Program-made: the position numbers and the translations under genes
Shown: positions 17,589 through 26,147 of the stretch, piece by piece
Layout of the letters: each line of letters opens with the position of its first letter
Position numbering within the stretch: the first letter of the stretch is position 1
DNA from: Burkholderia arboris
GTDB lineage: Bacteria; Pseudomonadota; Gammaproteobacteria; Burkholderiales; Burkholderiaceae
DNA: 64,000 nucleotides
Assembly (NCBI RefSeq): GCF_902499125.1
Contig: NZ_CABVPX010000032.1
Coordinates: 1 to 64,000 of the forward strand
Direction of reading: 5' to 3'
The notes under the pieces: generated by a model
What the model was told of the DNA's origin: nothing
Database searches by the model: none
Seen by the model: the letters and a program-made list of their open reading frames with translations, nothing else

Positions 17589-19226
17589 ATGAGCAGAATG
17601 AGTTTGAACCGCAAGCTGTGGCTCGCGCTTGCGCTGGTATGGATCGGTCTCCTGGGCGTCGGCGCATGGAGCGCGTACGAGACGCGCGCGACGATGCTGG
17701 ACGAGCGCAAGGCCGGCATCGCCAATCTCGTCGACTCGGCGGCCGGCATCGTGAAGGCGTATCACGCGCTCGCGCAGAGCGGCACGTTGCCCGAGGCCGA
17801 CGCGAAGCGCGACGCGCTCGCGAGTCTCGCCGCGATGCGCTACGGCGATTCGGGCTACGTGTTCGTGATGGACTCGAAGCCGGTCGTGCTGATGCACCCG
17901 ACGCTGCCGAAGCTCGTCAACACGCAGGTCGGCGACTATCTCGATCCGGACGGCAAGCCGCTGTTCGTGACGATCCTGAACGCGGCGAAGGCGACCGGCA
18001 GCGGCTTCGCCGAATATCGCGGGCGGCTGCCGCACAGCGAGACGGCCGTGCCGAAGATCGGCTACGTCACGCGGTTCGCGCCGTGGGACTGGAACATCTC
18101 GAGCGGCGTGTTCCTGAAGGACATCGACACCATCTACTACCGGACGCTGCTCGGCCACCTCGCGGTGGTGTTCGTGATCGGCTTCGTGATTAGCGCGGCG
18201 ATGCTGGTGATCATCCGCAACGTGCGCGGCAGCCTCGGCGGCGAGCCCGACGAAGCGGCCGCGCTCGCGGCGCGCATCGCGCAGGGTGACCTGACGCAGC
18301 CGGTGCCGGTGCGCGCGGGCGATCGCACGAGCATGATGGCCGCGATGCACGACATGCAGGCGCGGTTGCAGGCGACGATCGGCGGGATCCGCCAGTCGGC
18401 CGAATCGATCGCGTCGGCGAGCCGCCAGATCTCGGCCGGCAACGACGACCTGTCGCAGCGCACCGAGGAGCAGGCCGCGTCGCTCGAGGAAACGGCCGCG
18501 AGCATGGAGCAGCTGACCGCAACGGTGAAGCAGAACGCGGACAACGCGCGGCAGGCGAGCGGGCTCGCGAACAACGCGTCGGACATCGCGCGCACCGGGA
18601 GCGACGTCGTGAACCGCGTGATCGGCACGATGGGCGAGATCGACGACAGTTCGCGCAAGATCGCCGACATCATCGGCGTGATCGAGGGCATCGCATTCCA
18701 GACCAACATCCTCGCGCTGAACGCGGCGGTCGAGGCCGCGCGCGCGGGCGAGCAGGGCCGCGGCTTCGCGGTGGTCGCGGGCGAGGTGCGCTCGCTCGCG
18801 CAGCGCAGCGCGACGGCCGCGAAGGAGATCCGCGAGCTGATCGTCGCCTCGGTCGAGCGCGTGCGCAACGGCTCGACGCTGGTCGGCCAGGCCGGCACGA
18901 CGATGGGCGAGATCCTGCAGGCCGTCGCGCGCGTGACCGACATCATGGGCGAGATCGCGGCCGCGTCCGAGGAGCAGGCGAGCGGCATCACGCAGGTCGG
19001 GCGCGCGGTCACGCAGATGGACCAGGTGACGCAGCAGAACGCGGCGCTCGTCGAGGAAGCCGCGGCGGCGGCCGCGTCGTTGCAGGAACAGGCCGCGCGG
19101 CTGCGCGATGCGATCGGCGCGTTCCGGGTCAACGACACCGGCGGACTGGCGTCGCGCCGGGCCGGCGCGCGGGTGGCCGAACCCGCGTTCGGCGCGAAGG
19201 CGGCTGATGAGGCGGTGGCGATGTGA
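17589..19226 (+). CDS. Methyl-accepting chemotaxis protein with single Cache sensor
   Basis: Inner-membrane chemoreceptor of 545 residues: N-terminal membrane helix (about 9-30), periplasmic single-Cache-2 domain ([20 protein letters not shown]), second membrane helix (about 190-212), HAMP linker, and a long signalling coiled coil whose hairpin tip is [20 protein letters not shown]. Single-Cache-2 sensors often bind small carboxylates, but the ligand is unknown. No C-terminal CheR-docking pentapeptide is present. The ATG at 17589 follows an AGAGG site. A sigma-28 type promoter precedes it, tying it to the motility regulon. Confidence 0.94.
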   Translation: MSRMSLNRKLWLALALVWIGLLGVGAWSAYETRATMLDERKAGIANLVDSAAGIVKAYHALAQSGTLPEADAKRDALASLAAMRYGDSGYVFVMDSKPVVLMHPTLPKLVNTQVGDYLDPDGKPLFVTILNAAKATGSGFAEYRGRLPHSETAVPKIGYVTRFAPWDWNISSGVFLKDIDTIYYRTLLGHLAVVFVIGFVISAAMLVIIRNVRGSLGGEPDEAAALAARIAQGDLTQPVPVRAGDRTSMMAAMHDMQARLQATIGGIRQSAESIASASRQISAGNDDLSQRTEEQAASLEETAASMEQLTATVKQNADNARQASGLANNASDIARTGSDVVNRVIGTMGEIDDSSRKIADIIGVIEGIAFQTNILALNAAVEAARAGEQGRGFAVVAGEVRSLAQRSATAAKEIRELIVASVERVRNGSTLVGQAGTTMGEILQAVARVTDIMGEIAAASEEQASGITQVGRAVTQMDQVTQQNAALVEEAAAAAASLQEQAARLRDAIGAFRVNDTGGLASRRAGARVAEPAFGAKAADEAVAM

Positions 19227-19431
19227 CGCGCGCCGGCCGGGGCGCGACTCGTTTGAAATGCAACTAACGGCCAAGTCGCGTCACGGCCGCCAGCACCGCT
19301 GCGGTGCATACCCATATGAGCGGGATGTATTTCACTTCCCGCCGATCCTGTGACACCATTTGCCCCTTCCTGCGAGTCGGGGCTTACCCGTATCGCGCCC
19401 CATTTCCAGTAAGCAAGAAAGCGAGAAACAG

Positions 19432-20247
19432 ATGAAGCGTCGCAGTCTCCTGAAGGTATTTTCCGTGCTGGCCACCGGCGCAGCGCTGACGCTGTCGGCA
19501 GGCGCGCACGCCGAAGACAAGGTGATCAAGGTCGGCACGGTCGCCGGCCCGGATTCGGAAGTGTGGCAGCTCGTGCAGAAGGTCGCGAAGGAGAAGGAAG
19601 GCCTGAACGTGAAGGTCATCGAGTTCAACGACTACGTGCAGCCGAACGCGGCGCTCGACTCGGGCGACCTCGACGCGAACAGCTTCCAGCACCAGCCCTA
19701 CCTCGACAGCCAGGTGAAGCAGCGCGGCTACAAGATCGTCAGCGCGGGGCTGACCTACATCTCGCCGATCGGCGTGTACTCGAAGAAGATCAAGGCGCTG
19801 AAGGACCTGCCGCAAGGCGCGAAGCTCGCGGTGCCGAACGATCCGTCGAACGAGAACCGCGCGCTGCTGCTGCTGCAGACGCAAGGCGTGATCAAGCTGA
19901 AGGCGGGCGCGGGCACGGGCGGCAACAACGCGACGGTGCTCGACATCGCCGAGAACCCGAAGAAGCTGAAGATCTCCGAACTCGACGCCGCGCAACTGCC
20001 GCGCGTGCTGTCGGACGTCGACGCCGCCGTGATCAACACGAACTACGCGCTGGCCGCGAATCTGCAGCCGACCAAGGACGCGATCGCGCTCGAAGCGCTG
20101 ACGAGCCCGTATGCGAACCTGATCGCCGTGCGCGCGAAGGACAAGGATCAGCCGTGGGTGAAGAAGCTGGTCAAGGCGTACCAGTCGCCGGAAGTGAAGG
20201 AGTTCATCAAGAAGCAGTTCAAGGGCTCGATGGTCGCGTCGTTCTGA
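19432..20247 (+). CDS. MetQ/NlpA-family periplasmic binding protein (orphan)
   Basis: Substrate-binding component of a methionine-type ABC importer (NlpA family), 271 residues. It has a cleavable signal peptide ending AHA, then KVIKVGTVAGPDSEVWQLV and the typical FNDYVQPNAALDSGDLDANSFQHQPYLD and YISPIGVYS blocks. MetQ is usually a lipoprotein, but no lipobox cysteine is present here. No MetN or MetI gene is adjacent. ATG at 19432 is preceded by GCGAGAAACAG. Methionine is the likeliest ligand by family only. Confidence 0.88.
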   Translation: MKRRSLLKVFSVLATGAALTLSAGAHAEDKVIKVGTVAGPDSEVWQLVQKVAKEKEGLNVKVIEFNDYVQPNAALDSGDLDANSFQHQPYLDSQVKQRGYKIVSAGLTYISPIGVYSKKIKALKDLPQGAKLAVPNDPSNENRALLLLQTQGVIKLKAGAGTGGNNATVLDIAENPKKLKISELDAAQLPRVLSDVDAAVINTNYALAANLQPTKDAIALEALTSPYANLIAVRAKDKDQPWVKKLVKAYQSPEVKEFIKKQFKGSMVASF

Positions 20248-20276
20248 ACGCCGCCTACCGGCCGGACCGCTGAACG

Positions 20277-20306
20277 AAAAGGGCCTGCATCGCGCAGGCC
20301 CTTTTT
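20277..20306. terminator. Bidirectional terminator between metQ-like gene and four-cysteine gene
   Basis: GGGCCTGC (20281-20288) and GCAGGCCC (20294-20301) flanked by AAAA on the left and TTTTT on the right, so it can end transcripts from both converging genes. Confidence 0.88.
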
Positions 20307-20336
20307 CTTTGGCGCGCGGTATCGATCAGCGCCCGT

Positions 20337-20645
20337 TCACATCTCGCCGCGCCGCGAGCAGATCGACATGATCTGCTGGATCGCGTAGTTGTCGCGCACG
20401 CCCGGCAGCGATTGCACGACGCACTCGTGAAAGCGCCGTTCGCGCGGCAGGAGCATCGCGTTGTTGCGGTACAGCGCGTCGCACGAGCGCTGGATCAGCT
20501 GCGCCGCCGCGCCGTTGCGGCTTTCGCGCAGCGCATTGAGCATGCAGTTGTCGTATTGCTCGCTGCCGTCGGTCAGCGCGAATGCCGCACCCGGCAGCGC
20601 CAGCGCGACAGTGGCGAATGCGACGGCTCGGATCCCCCGTTTCAT
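20337..20645 (-). CDS. Secreted four-cysteine protein (VF_A0006 type)
   Basis: The 102-residue product has a signal peptide (cleavage about residue 24, ...GAAFALT). Four cysteines sit at residues 34, 55, 75 and 96, nearly evenly spaced by 20-21 residues, which suggests two disulfides in a small helical bundle. This matches the pattern of the VF_A0006 four-cysteine family, whose function is unknown. The ATG at 20645 starts the signal peptide. It converges with the metQ-like gene. Confidence 0.75.
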   Translation of the reverse strand: MKRGIRAVAFATVALALPGAAFALTDGSEQYDNCMLNALRESRNGAAAQLIQRSCDALYRNNAMLLPRERRFHECVVQSLPGVRDNYAIQQIMSICSRRGEM

Positions 20646-20979
20646 CTGCCCTCCGATGGAGTGGATTGGGTCGGCCGACAGCATAACGTAAAGCCACGAG
20701 CTCGGCTGACGCGTTGGCACGATGCGTGCCGAAGCCGCCGCCGGACGGGCCTTGCACGCGGTCGCCGGGGGGCGGCGCGTGCCGCGATCCGGCGTGCCGG
20801 GCGAAAGCGCGGAGTCAGGCGGTGGTCTGCGGAAATGGTATCCTCGTGCGTTCGCCGCTGCACGCTTTCCCGGAGCGTGCGCGGGCCGATCGCCGGCGTG
20901 TCGCACGCGCGGCGGCGCCCGCCCGACGGCGGCGGGAATCCATTATCCAGAACCGACACAATACGGGGGAGACTCACCC
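20646..20979. other. 334-base gap upstream of the ABC transporter operon
   Basis: Divergent control region for the four-cysteine gene (-) and the ABC binding-protein gene (+). I see GGTATCCTC near 20837 as a possible -10 for the plus strand, but no convincing -35, hairpin, riboswitch or operator. No gene is apparent in either direction. Confidence 0.4.
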
Positions 20980-21945
20980 ATGAAGCGATTCAAGACTTTC
21001 GCGATCCGTTCGATCACGGCCGGCGTGGCCGCACTCGCGCTGGCAGGCGCCGCGCAGGCACAGACCGTCAAGGTGCTGTCGATCGTCGATCATCCGGCGC
21101 TCGATGCGATCCGCGACGGCGTGCGCGCCGAACTGAAGGCGGAAGGTTACGGCGACGACAAGCTCAAGTGGGAATACCAGAGCGCGCAGGGCAACACGGG
21201 CACGGCCGCGCAGATCGCACGCAAGTTCGTCGGCGACAAGCCCGATGTGATCGTCGCAATCGCGACGCCGGCCGCGCAGTCGGTCGTCGCCGCGACGAAG
21301 AGCGTGCCGGTCGTCTATTCGGGCGTCACCGATCCGGTTGCCGCGCAGCTCGTGAAGGGCTGGGCCCCGTCGGGTTCCAACGTGACGGGCGTGTCCGACA
21401 AGCTGCCGCTCGATCGCCAGGTCGCGCTGATCAAGCGCGTCGTGCCGAATGCGAAGACGGTCGGCATGGTCTACAACCCGGGCGAAGCGAATTCGGTCGT
21501 CGTCGTGAAGGAGCTCAAGGAGATCCTCGCGAAGCAGGGCATGACGCTGAAGGAAGCGGCCGCACCGCGTACCGTCGACATCGGCCCGGCCGCGAAGAGC
21601 CTGATCGGCAAGGTCGACGTGATCTACACGAACACCGACAACAACGTCGTGTCCGCGTACGAAGCGCTCGTGAAGGTCGCGAACGAAGCGAAGATCCCGC
21701 TCGTCGCCGGCGACACCGACAGCGTGAAGCGCGGCGGCATCGCGGCGCTCGGCATCAACTACGGCGACCTCGGCCGCCAGACGGGCAAGGTCGTCGCGCG
21801 CATCCTGAAGGGCGAGAAGCCGGGCGCGATCGCGTCGGAGACGAGCAGCAACCTCGAACTGTTCGTGAACACGGGCGCGGCCGCGAAGCAGGGCGTCACG
21901 CTGGCACCGGATCTCGTGAAGGAAGCGAAGACGGTCATCAAGTAA
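20980..21945 (+). CDS. ABC transporter substrate-binding protein (TrpX-like)
   Basis: Periplasmic binding protein of 321 residues with a signal peptide ending AAQAQT, then two lobes of the ABC_sub_bind fold (VKVLSIVDHPALDAIRDGV, VIVAIATPAAQSVV, VPVVYSGVTDPVAA, YTNTDNNVVSAYEAL). Members of this family bind tryptophan or other aromatic or nucleoside-like ligands; the specificity is not readable here. The ATG at 20980 follows GGGGGAGAC. It is the first gene of a three-gene importer with the permease and ATPase downstream. Confidence 0.9.
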   Translation: MKRFKTFAIRSITAGVAALALAGAAQAQTVKVLSIVDHPALDAIRDGVRAELKAEGYGDDKLKWEYQSAQGNTGTAAQIARKFVGDKPDVIVAIATPAAQSVVAATKSVPVVYSGVTDPVAAQLVKGWAPSGSNVTGVSDKLPLDRQVALIKRVVPNAKTVGMVYNPGEANSVVVVKELKEILAKQGMTLKEAAAPRTVDIGPAAKSLIGKVDVIYTNTDNNVVSAYEALVKVANEAKIPLVAGDTDSVKRGGIAALGINYGDLGRQTGKVVARILKGEKPGAIASETSSNLELFVNTGAAAKQGVTLAPDLVKEAKTVIK

Positions 21946-22081
21946 GCGGCGCGACCGCCGCGCTTGCAGGCCCGATCCGGGCCTGGACGACATCGCCGGA
22001 CGGGCGGTTCCCACCCGGAGCCGCCCGTTCGCTTCGCCCGGCCGTACACGTCCGGCCGGGAAGCAACAGGATTTCCCCATC

Positions 22082-22978
22082 ATGTCTCTGTTCTCGTTTC
22101 TGGGCGCACTGGAGATCGGCCTGATCTTCAGTCTCGTCGCCCTCGGGGTGCTGATCTCGTTTCGCATCCTCAACTTCCCCGACCTCACCGTCGACGGCAG
22201 CTTTCCGCTCGGCGGCGCCGTTGCGGCGACGCTGATCTCGGCCGGCTACGACCCGTTCACGTCGACGCTGATCGCGATCGTCGCGGGCGCGGTGGCCGGC
22301 TTCATCACCGGCTGGCTGAACGTGCGCCTGAAGATCATGGATCTGCTCGCCAGTATCCTGATGATGATCGCGCTCTACTCGGTGAACCTGCGGATCATGG
22401 GCCGGCCGAACGTGCCGCTGATCACCGAGCCGACGCTGTTCACCGTGCTGCAGCCCGACTGGATGCCCGACTACGTGCTGCGTCCGGCGCTGCTCGCGAT
22501 CGTCGTCGTGATCGCGAAGCTCGGCCTCGACTGGTTCTTCTCGTCGCAGCTCGGCCTCGCGATGCGCGCGACCGGCGCGAACCCGCGGATGGCGCGTGCG
22601 CAAGGCATCGCGACCGGCCGCGCGACGCTCGCCGGGATGGCGCTGTCGAACGCGCTCGTCGCGCTCGCGGGCGCGCTGTTCGCGCAGACGCAGGGCGGCT
22701 CGGACATCTCGATGGGGATCGGCACGATCGTGATCGGGCTGGCCGCCGTGATCATCGGCGAGACGCTGCTGCCCGCGCGCCGGCTGGTGCTGACGACGCT
22801 CGCGGTCGTGCTCGGCGCGATCGTCTACCGCTTCTTCATCGCGCTCGCGCTGAACAGCGAATTCATCGGCCTGAAGGCGCAGGACCTGAACCTCGTGACG
22901 GCCGCGCTCGTCACGATCGCGCTGGTGCTGCCGGCGACGCGCAAGAAGCTGTTCGCGCGCAAGAACGGAGGGGCATGA
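22082..22978 (+). CDS. ABC transporter permease (branched-chain/TrpY-like)
   Basis: The 298-residue inner-membrane protein has about eight hydrophobic helices and the conserved segments FPDLTVDGSFPLGGAV, NVRLKIMDLLASILMMIALY and ANPRMARAQGI, the last being the cytoplasmic loop that contacts the ATPase in the branched-chain permease family. A homodimer is likely, since only one permease gene is present. It lies 136 bases after the binding-protein gene and its stop is one base before the ATPase start. Confidence 0.92.
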   Translation: MSLFSFLGALEIGLIFSLVALGVLISFRILNFPDLTVDGSFPLGGAVAATLISAGYDPFTSTLIAIVAGAVAGFITGWLNVRLKIMDLLASILMMIALYSVNLRIMGRPNVPLITEPTLFTVLQPDWMPDYVLRPALLAIVVVIAKLGLDWFFSSQLGLAMRATGANPRMARAQGIATGRATLAGMALSNALVALAGALFAQTQGGSDISMGIGTIVIGLAAVIIGETLLPARRLVLTTLAVVLGAIVYRFFIALALNSEFIGLKAQDLNLVTAALVTIALVLPATRKKLFARKNGGA

Positions 22979-22979
22979 C

Positions 22980-23774
22980 ATGCTGTCCGCACAAGATCTC
23001 AAACTCACGTTCAATCCCGGCACGCCGATCGAGACGCGCGCGCTGCGCGGGCTGTCGCTCGAGATTCCCGACGGCCAGTTCGTCGCGGTGATCGGCTCGA
23101 ACGGCGCCGGCAAGTCGACCTTCCTCAATGCGGTCAGCGGCGATCAGCGCGTCGATTCGGGACGTATCGCGATCGACGGCACGGATGTGACGCGCAAGGC
23201 CGCGTGGGACCGCGCGCACCTCGTCGCGCGCGTGTTCCAGGATCCGATGGCAGGCACCTGCGAGGCGCTGACGATCGAGGAGAACATGGCGCTCGCGATG
23301 GCGCGCGGCGTGCGGCGCGGTTTCCGTGCCGCGCTCGACCGGCCGTCGCGCGAGCTGTTCCGCGACAAGTTGCGGCTGCTGAACCTTGGCCTCGAGAACC
23401 GGCTGACCGACCGGATCGGGCTGCTGTCCGGCGGCCAGCGGCAGGCCGTGAGCCTGTTGATGGCGTCGCTGCGGCCGTCGCGGATCCTGCTGCTCGACGA
23501 GCACACGGCCGCGCTCGACCCGAAGACGGCCGCGTTCGTGCTGGAGCTGACCGCGCGCATCGTCGCCGAGAGCAAGCTGACGACGATGATGGTCACGCAC
23601 AGCATGCGGCAGGCGCTCGACTACGGCGACCGTACGGTAATGCTGCACCAGGGGCAGGTCGTGCTCGACGTGTCGGGCGACGCGCGCAAGGGCCTCGACG
23701 TGCCGGACCTGCTGCAGATGTTCGAGAAGGTGCGTCACGAGCAGCTCGACGACGACGCGCTGCTGCTCGGCTGA
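22980..23774 (+). CDS. ABC transporter ATP-binding protein (TrpZ-like)
   Basis: Cytoplasmic ATPase of 264 residues that powers the preceding permease. Walker A is GSNGAGKST (about residues 40-48), signature LSGGQRQAV, Walker B ILLLDEHTAALD and the switch histidine in MVTHSM. The ATG at 22980 comes one base after the permease stop, so translation is coupled. The gene order binding protein - permease - ATPase is a complete importer. Confidence 0.94.
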   Translation: MLSAQDLKLTFNPGTPIETRALRGLSLEIPDGQFVAVIGSNGAGKSTFLNAVSGDQRVDSGRIAIDGTDVTRKAAWDRAHLVARVFQDPMAGTCEALTIEENMALAMARGVRRGFRAALDRPSRELFRDKLRLLNLGLENRLTDRIGLLSGGQRQAVSLLMASLRPSRILLLDEHTAALDPKTAAFVLELTARIVAESKLTTMMVTHSMRQALDYGDRTVMLHQGQVVLDVSGDARKGLDVPDLLQMFEKVRHEQLDDDALLLG

Positions 23775-23983
23775 CGGGCGGCAGGCGGGCCGGCGCGGTG
23801 CGGGGTGCCGCATCGTGCCGGTTTGCCGGCGGGGTGGTGTGCCGGCCCGCCGGGCGACACGATCCGGCCACGCCCGCTCCGGCGCGGCGTAACATGACGG
23901 CCGCGCCGGCTATCCCGTCGTTTTTCCTCTGACGAAAACCGGTTACGCACCGGTGCTGTGCGACGCGGGCGCATTGCCATATA

Positions 23984-23999
23984 CTGTATATCCATACAG
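23984..23999. promoter_or_regulatory. LexA (SOS) box upstream of imuA
   Basis: CTGTATATCCATACAG is a near-perfect palindrome of the CTGT-N8-ACAG LexA consensus. It ends 14 bases before the imuA ATG, so bound LexA would cover the promoter or start site. This makes imuA-imuB-dnaE2 a DNA-damage-inducible operon. Confidence 0.93.
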
Positions 24000-24013
24000 T
24001 TGTGGGTGGCGTC

Positions 24014-24721
24014 ATGCTCGCATCCTCCATTTCTCCCGAATCCCTTCATCCGTCGCTCTGGCGCGGCTCGCAGCTCGCGCGCGGCGGCCCGCGCACGATC
24101 GAGACCGGCTTCGCGCCGCTGTCGGCCGAGCTGCCGGGCGGCGGCTGGCCGGTCGGCGGGCTCGTCGAACTGCTGGCCGCGCAGCCGGGCTGCGGCGAGA
24201 TGCGGCTGCTCGCGCCCGCGCTTGCCCGCACCGTCAGCGCCCGGCGTCCGCTCGCGCTCGTCGCGCCGCCGCAATCGCCGCATGCAACCGCGCTCGCCAG
24301 CCTCGGGGTGCCGGCCGACGCGCTGCTGTGGTTGCGCGCCGGCAGCCGTACGGATGCGCTGTGGGCCGCCGAGCAGGCGCTCAGAACCGGCTGTTGCGGC
24401 GCGCTGCTGCTCTGGCAGGACGCGCGGCCCGATGCGCTGCGGCGCCTGCATCTCGCGGCCGCGCGCACGGGCGACACGCTGTTCGTGATGCTGCGCCCGC
24501 TGTCGGCCGCGCGGCAGCCGTCGCCCGCGGTGTTGCGCGTCGCGCTGTATCCCGTGCCGGGCGGCGTGTCGCTCGACATCGTCAAGCGTCGCGGGCCCGC
24601 GCGCAGCGAGCCGCTCGTGCTCGACCTGCCGTCGCCCATCGTGGAGAGCCGCTATGCGCGTCTTGCTCGGCATCCATCTGCCGCGCCTGCCGCTCGACGT
24701 GTGCGCCCCGCCGCCGTCTGA
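24014..24721 (+). CDS. imuA: Mutasome component ImuA
   Basis: Accessory RecA/SulA-like protein of the SOS mutagenesis cassette. The 235-residue product has the family N-terminus (HPSLWRGSQLARGGPRTIETGFAPLSAELPGGGWP, here in part), a RecA-like core without a working Walker A, and ends in an Arg/Pro-rich tail. The ATG at 24014 lies just after the LexA box; a GTG at 24002 is the alternative. The 3' end overlaps imuB by 68 bases. Confidence 0.88.
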   Translation: MLASSISPESLHPSLWRGSQLARGGPRTIETGFAPLSAELPGGGWPVGGLVELLAAQPGCGEMRLLAPALARTVSARRPLALVAPPQSPHATALASLGVPADALLWLRAGSRTDALWAAEQALRTGCCGALLLWQDARPDALRRLHLAAARTGDTLFVMLRPLSAARQPSPAVLRVALYPVPGGVSLDIVKRRGPARSEPLVLDLPSPIVESRYARLARHPSAAPAARRVRPAAV

Positions 24722-26141
24722 CGCAGCGGCCGGCGGCGCGGGCTGCGCGGTGCTCGAGCAGGGTGTCGTGCTGATCGCCGATGCGGCCGCGCAGCGGCAG
24801 GGCGTGCGCGCGGGCATGAAGCGCGGCGGCGTGCTCACACTTGCGCCCGAGACGCAGCTCGTCGAACGCGATCCCGCGCGCGAGGCCGATGCGCTGCGCG
24901 CGGTCGCGCTCGCGTTGCTGCGATTCTCGCCGTGCGTCGCCCTCGACGACGAAGCCACGCTGCTCGTCGACGTCGGTCCGAGCCTGCGCCTGTTCGGCGG
25001 CCTGCCGTCGCTGTGCCGCCAGGTGCGCGCGACGCTCGCGGCGCTCGGCTATGCGGCGCGTCTGTCCGCCGCGCCGACCGGAGGCGGCGCGTGGCTGCTC
25101 GCGCGCACGTCGGCGCGGGCGCGCATCCGGCGCCGCGTCGCGCGCACGGCTTCGCTCGTCCGCTCGCTCGACCGGCTGCCCTGCGTGCTGCTGCCCGATG
25201 CGCGTCCGTATGCGGGCTGGTTCGACGGCCTCGGCTGCCGCACGCTCGCCGATCTGCGCGGCCTGCCGCGCGCGGGGCTGCAGCGCCGTTGCGGCCCCGC
25301 GCTGCTGGCCGCGCTCGATCGCGCGTACGGCGACGCGGTCGAGCCGCTGGCGTGGATGGCGGTGCCGCCCGTGTTCGACGTGCGGCTCGAATTGCCGGAG
25401 CGCGTCGAATACGCGGAAGCCGTGCTGTTCGCCGCGCGCCGGCTCGTCGTTCAGCTCTGCGGCTGGCTGGCTGCGCGGCAGCTGTCGCTGGCCGCGATGA
25501 CGTTCGATCTCGAGCACGAGCGCGGCCGCCAGGCCGTGCCGCCGACGCCGCTCGAGCTCGCATTCGCCGCGCCGGTGCGCGACGAGGTGCACTTCATGCG
25601 GCTGCTCGGCGAGCGGCTCGCACGCGTCGAGTTGCCGGCGGCGGTGATCGCGGTGCGCCTGAAGGCGACGCGCGTCGAATCGGTCGCGCCACCAGCCGAC
25701 GATCTTTTCCCCGAGCCGGGCGGCACGCGCGAGACGCGTGCGCGGCTGTTCGAATTGCTGGTCGCGCGACTCGGCGCGGAGAACGTATTGCGTGCGGTGC
25801 CGGTTGCCGATCACCGGCCCGAGGCCGCGAACCGCTGGCTGCCGCTCGATGCGCAGGCCGGCAAGCCGGCCGGCGGGCCGCCCGCGGTGCCGCCGAGGCC
25901 CGTATGGTTGCTGGCCGAGCCGCTGCCGCTGCTGATGCGCGGGGAGCGGCCGGTATTTCATACGCCGCTCAGGATGATGTCGTCGGCGGAGCGGATCGAG
26001 GCCGGTTGGTTCGATGGCCAGCTCGCCGCACGCGATTATCACGTCGCGCAGGACGAAGCCGGTGCGTGCTATTGGGTGTTCAGGGAGCGGGCGGGGAGCG
26101 AGTCCGAGCCGCACTGGTTCCTGCACGGCTTGTTCGGGTGA
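24654..26141 (+). CDS. imuB: Y-family polymerase-like mutasome protein ImuB
   Basis: Non-catalytic Y-family homologue that recruits DnaE2 to damaged DNA through the beta clamp. The 495-residue product opens MRVLLGIHLPRLPLDVC, where active Y polymerases have the metal-binding DxD of DMDAFF; the acidic residues are missing, as known for ImuB. Palm, finger and little-finger regions follow, with a C-terminal extension. The start overlaps the imuA end by 68 bases. Second gene of the LexA-controlled operon. Confidence 0.92.
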   Translation: MRVLLGIHLPRLPLDVCAPPPSDAAAGGAGCAVLEQGVVLIADAAAQRQGVRAGMKRGGVLTLAPETQLVERDPAREADALRAVALALLRFSPCVALDDEATLLVDVGPSLRLFGGLPSLCRQVRATLAALGYAARLSAAPTGGGAWLLARTSARARIRRRVARTASLVRSLDRLPCVLLPDARPYAGWFDGLGCRTLADLRGLPRAGLQRRCGPALLAALDRAYGDAVEPLAWMAVPPVFDVRLELPERVEYAEAVLFAARRLVVQLCGWLAARQLSLAAMTFDLEHERGRQAVPPTPLELAFAAPVRDEVHFMRLLGERLARVELPAAVIAVRLKATRVESVAPPADDLFPEPGGTRETRARLFELLVARLGAENVLRAVPVADHRPEAANRWLPLDAQAGKPAGGPPAVPPRPVWLLAEPLPLLMRGERPVFHTPLRMMSSAERIEAGWFDGQLAARDYHVAQDEAGACYWVFRERAGSESEPHWFLHGLFG

Positions 26142-26147
26142 ACGGAG

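Noticed and set aside
17367-19274. Extension of the YciI frame to 732 codons
   Set aside because: Only the last 96 codons match a family; the rest is the antisense of the chemoreceptor gene.
19227-19431. SAM or methionine riboswitch before the metQ-like gene
   Set aside because: I looked for a SAM-type aptamer or terminator switch in the 205-base leader and saw no convincing conserved core or expression platform.
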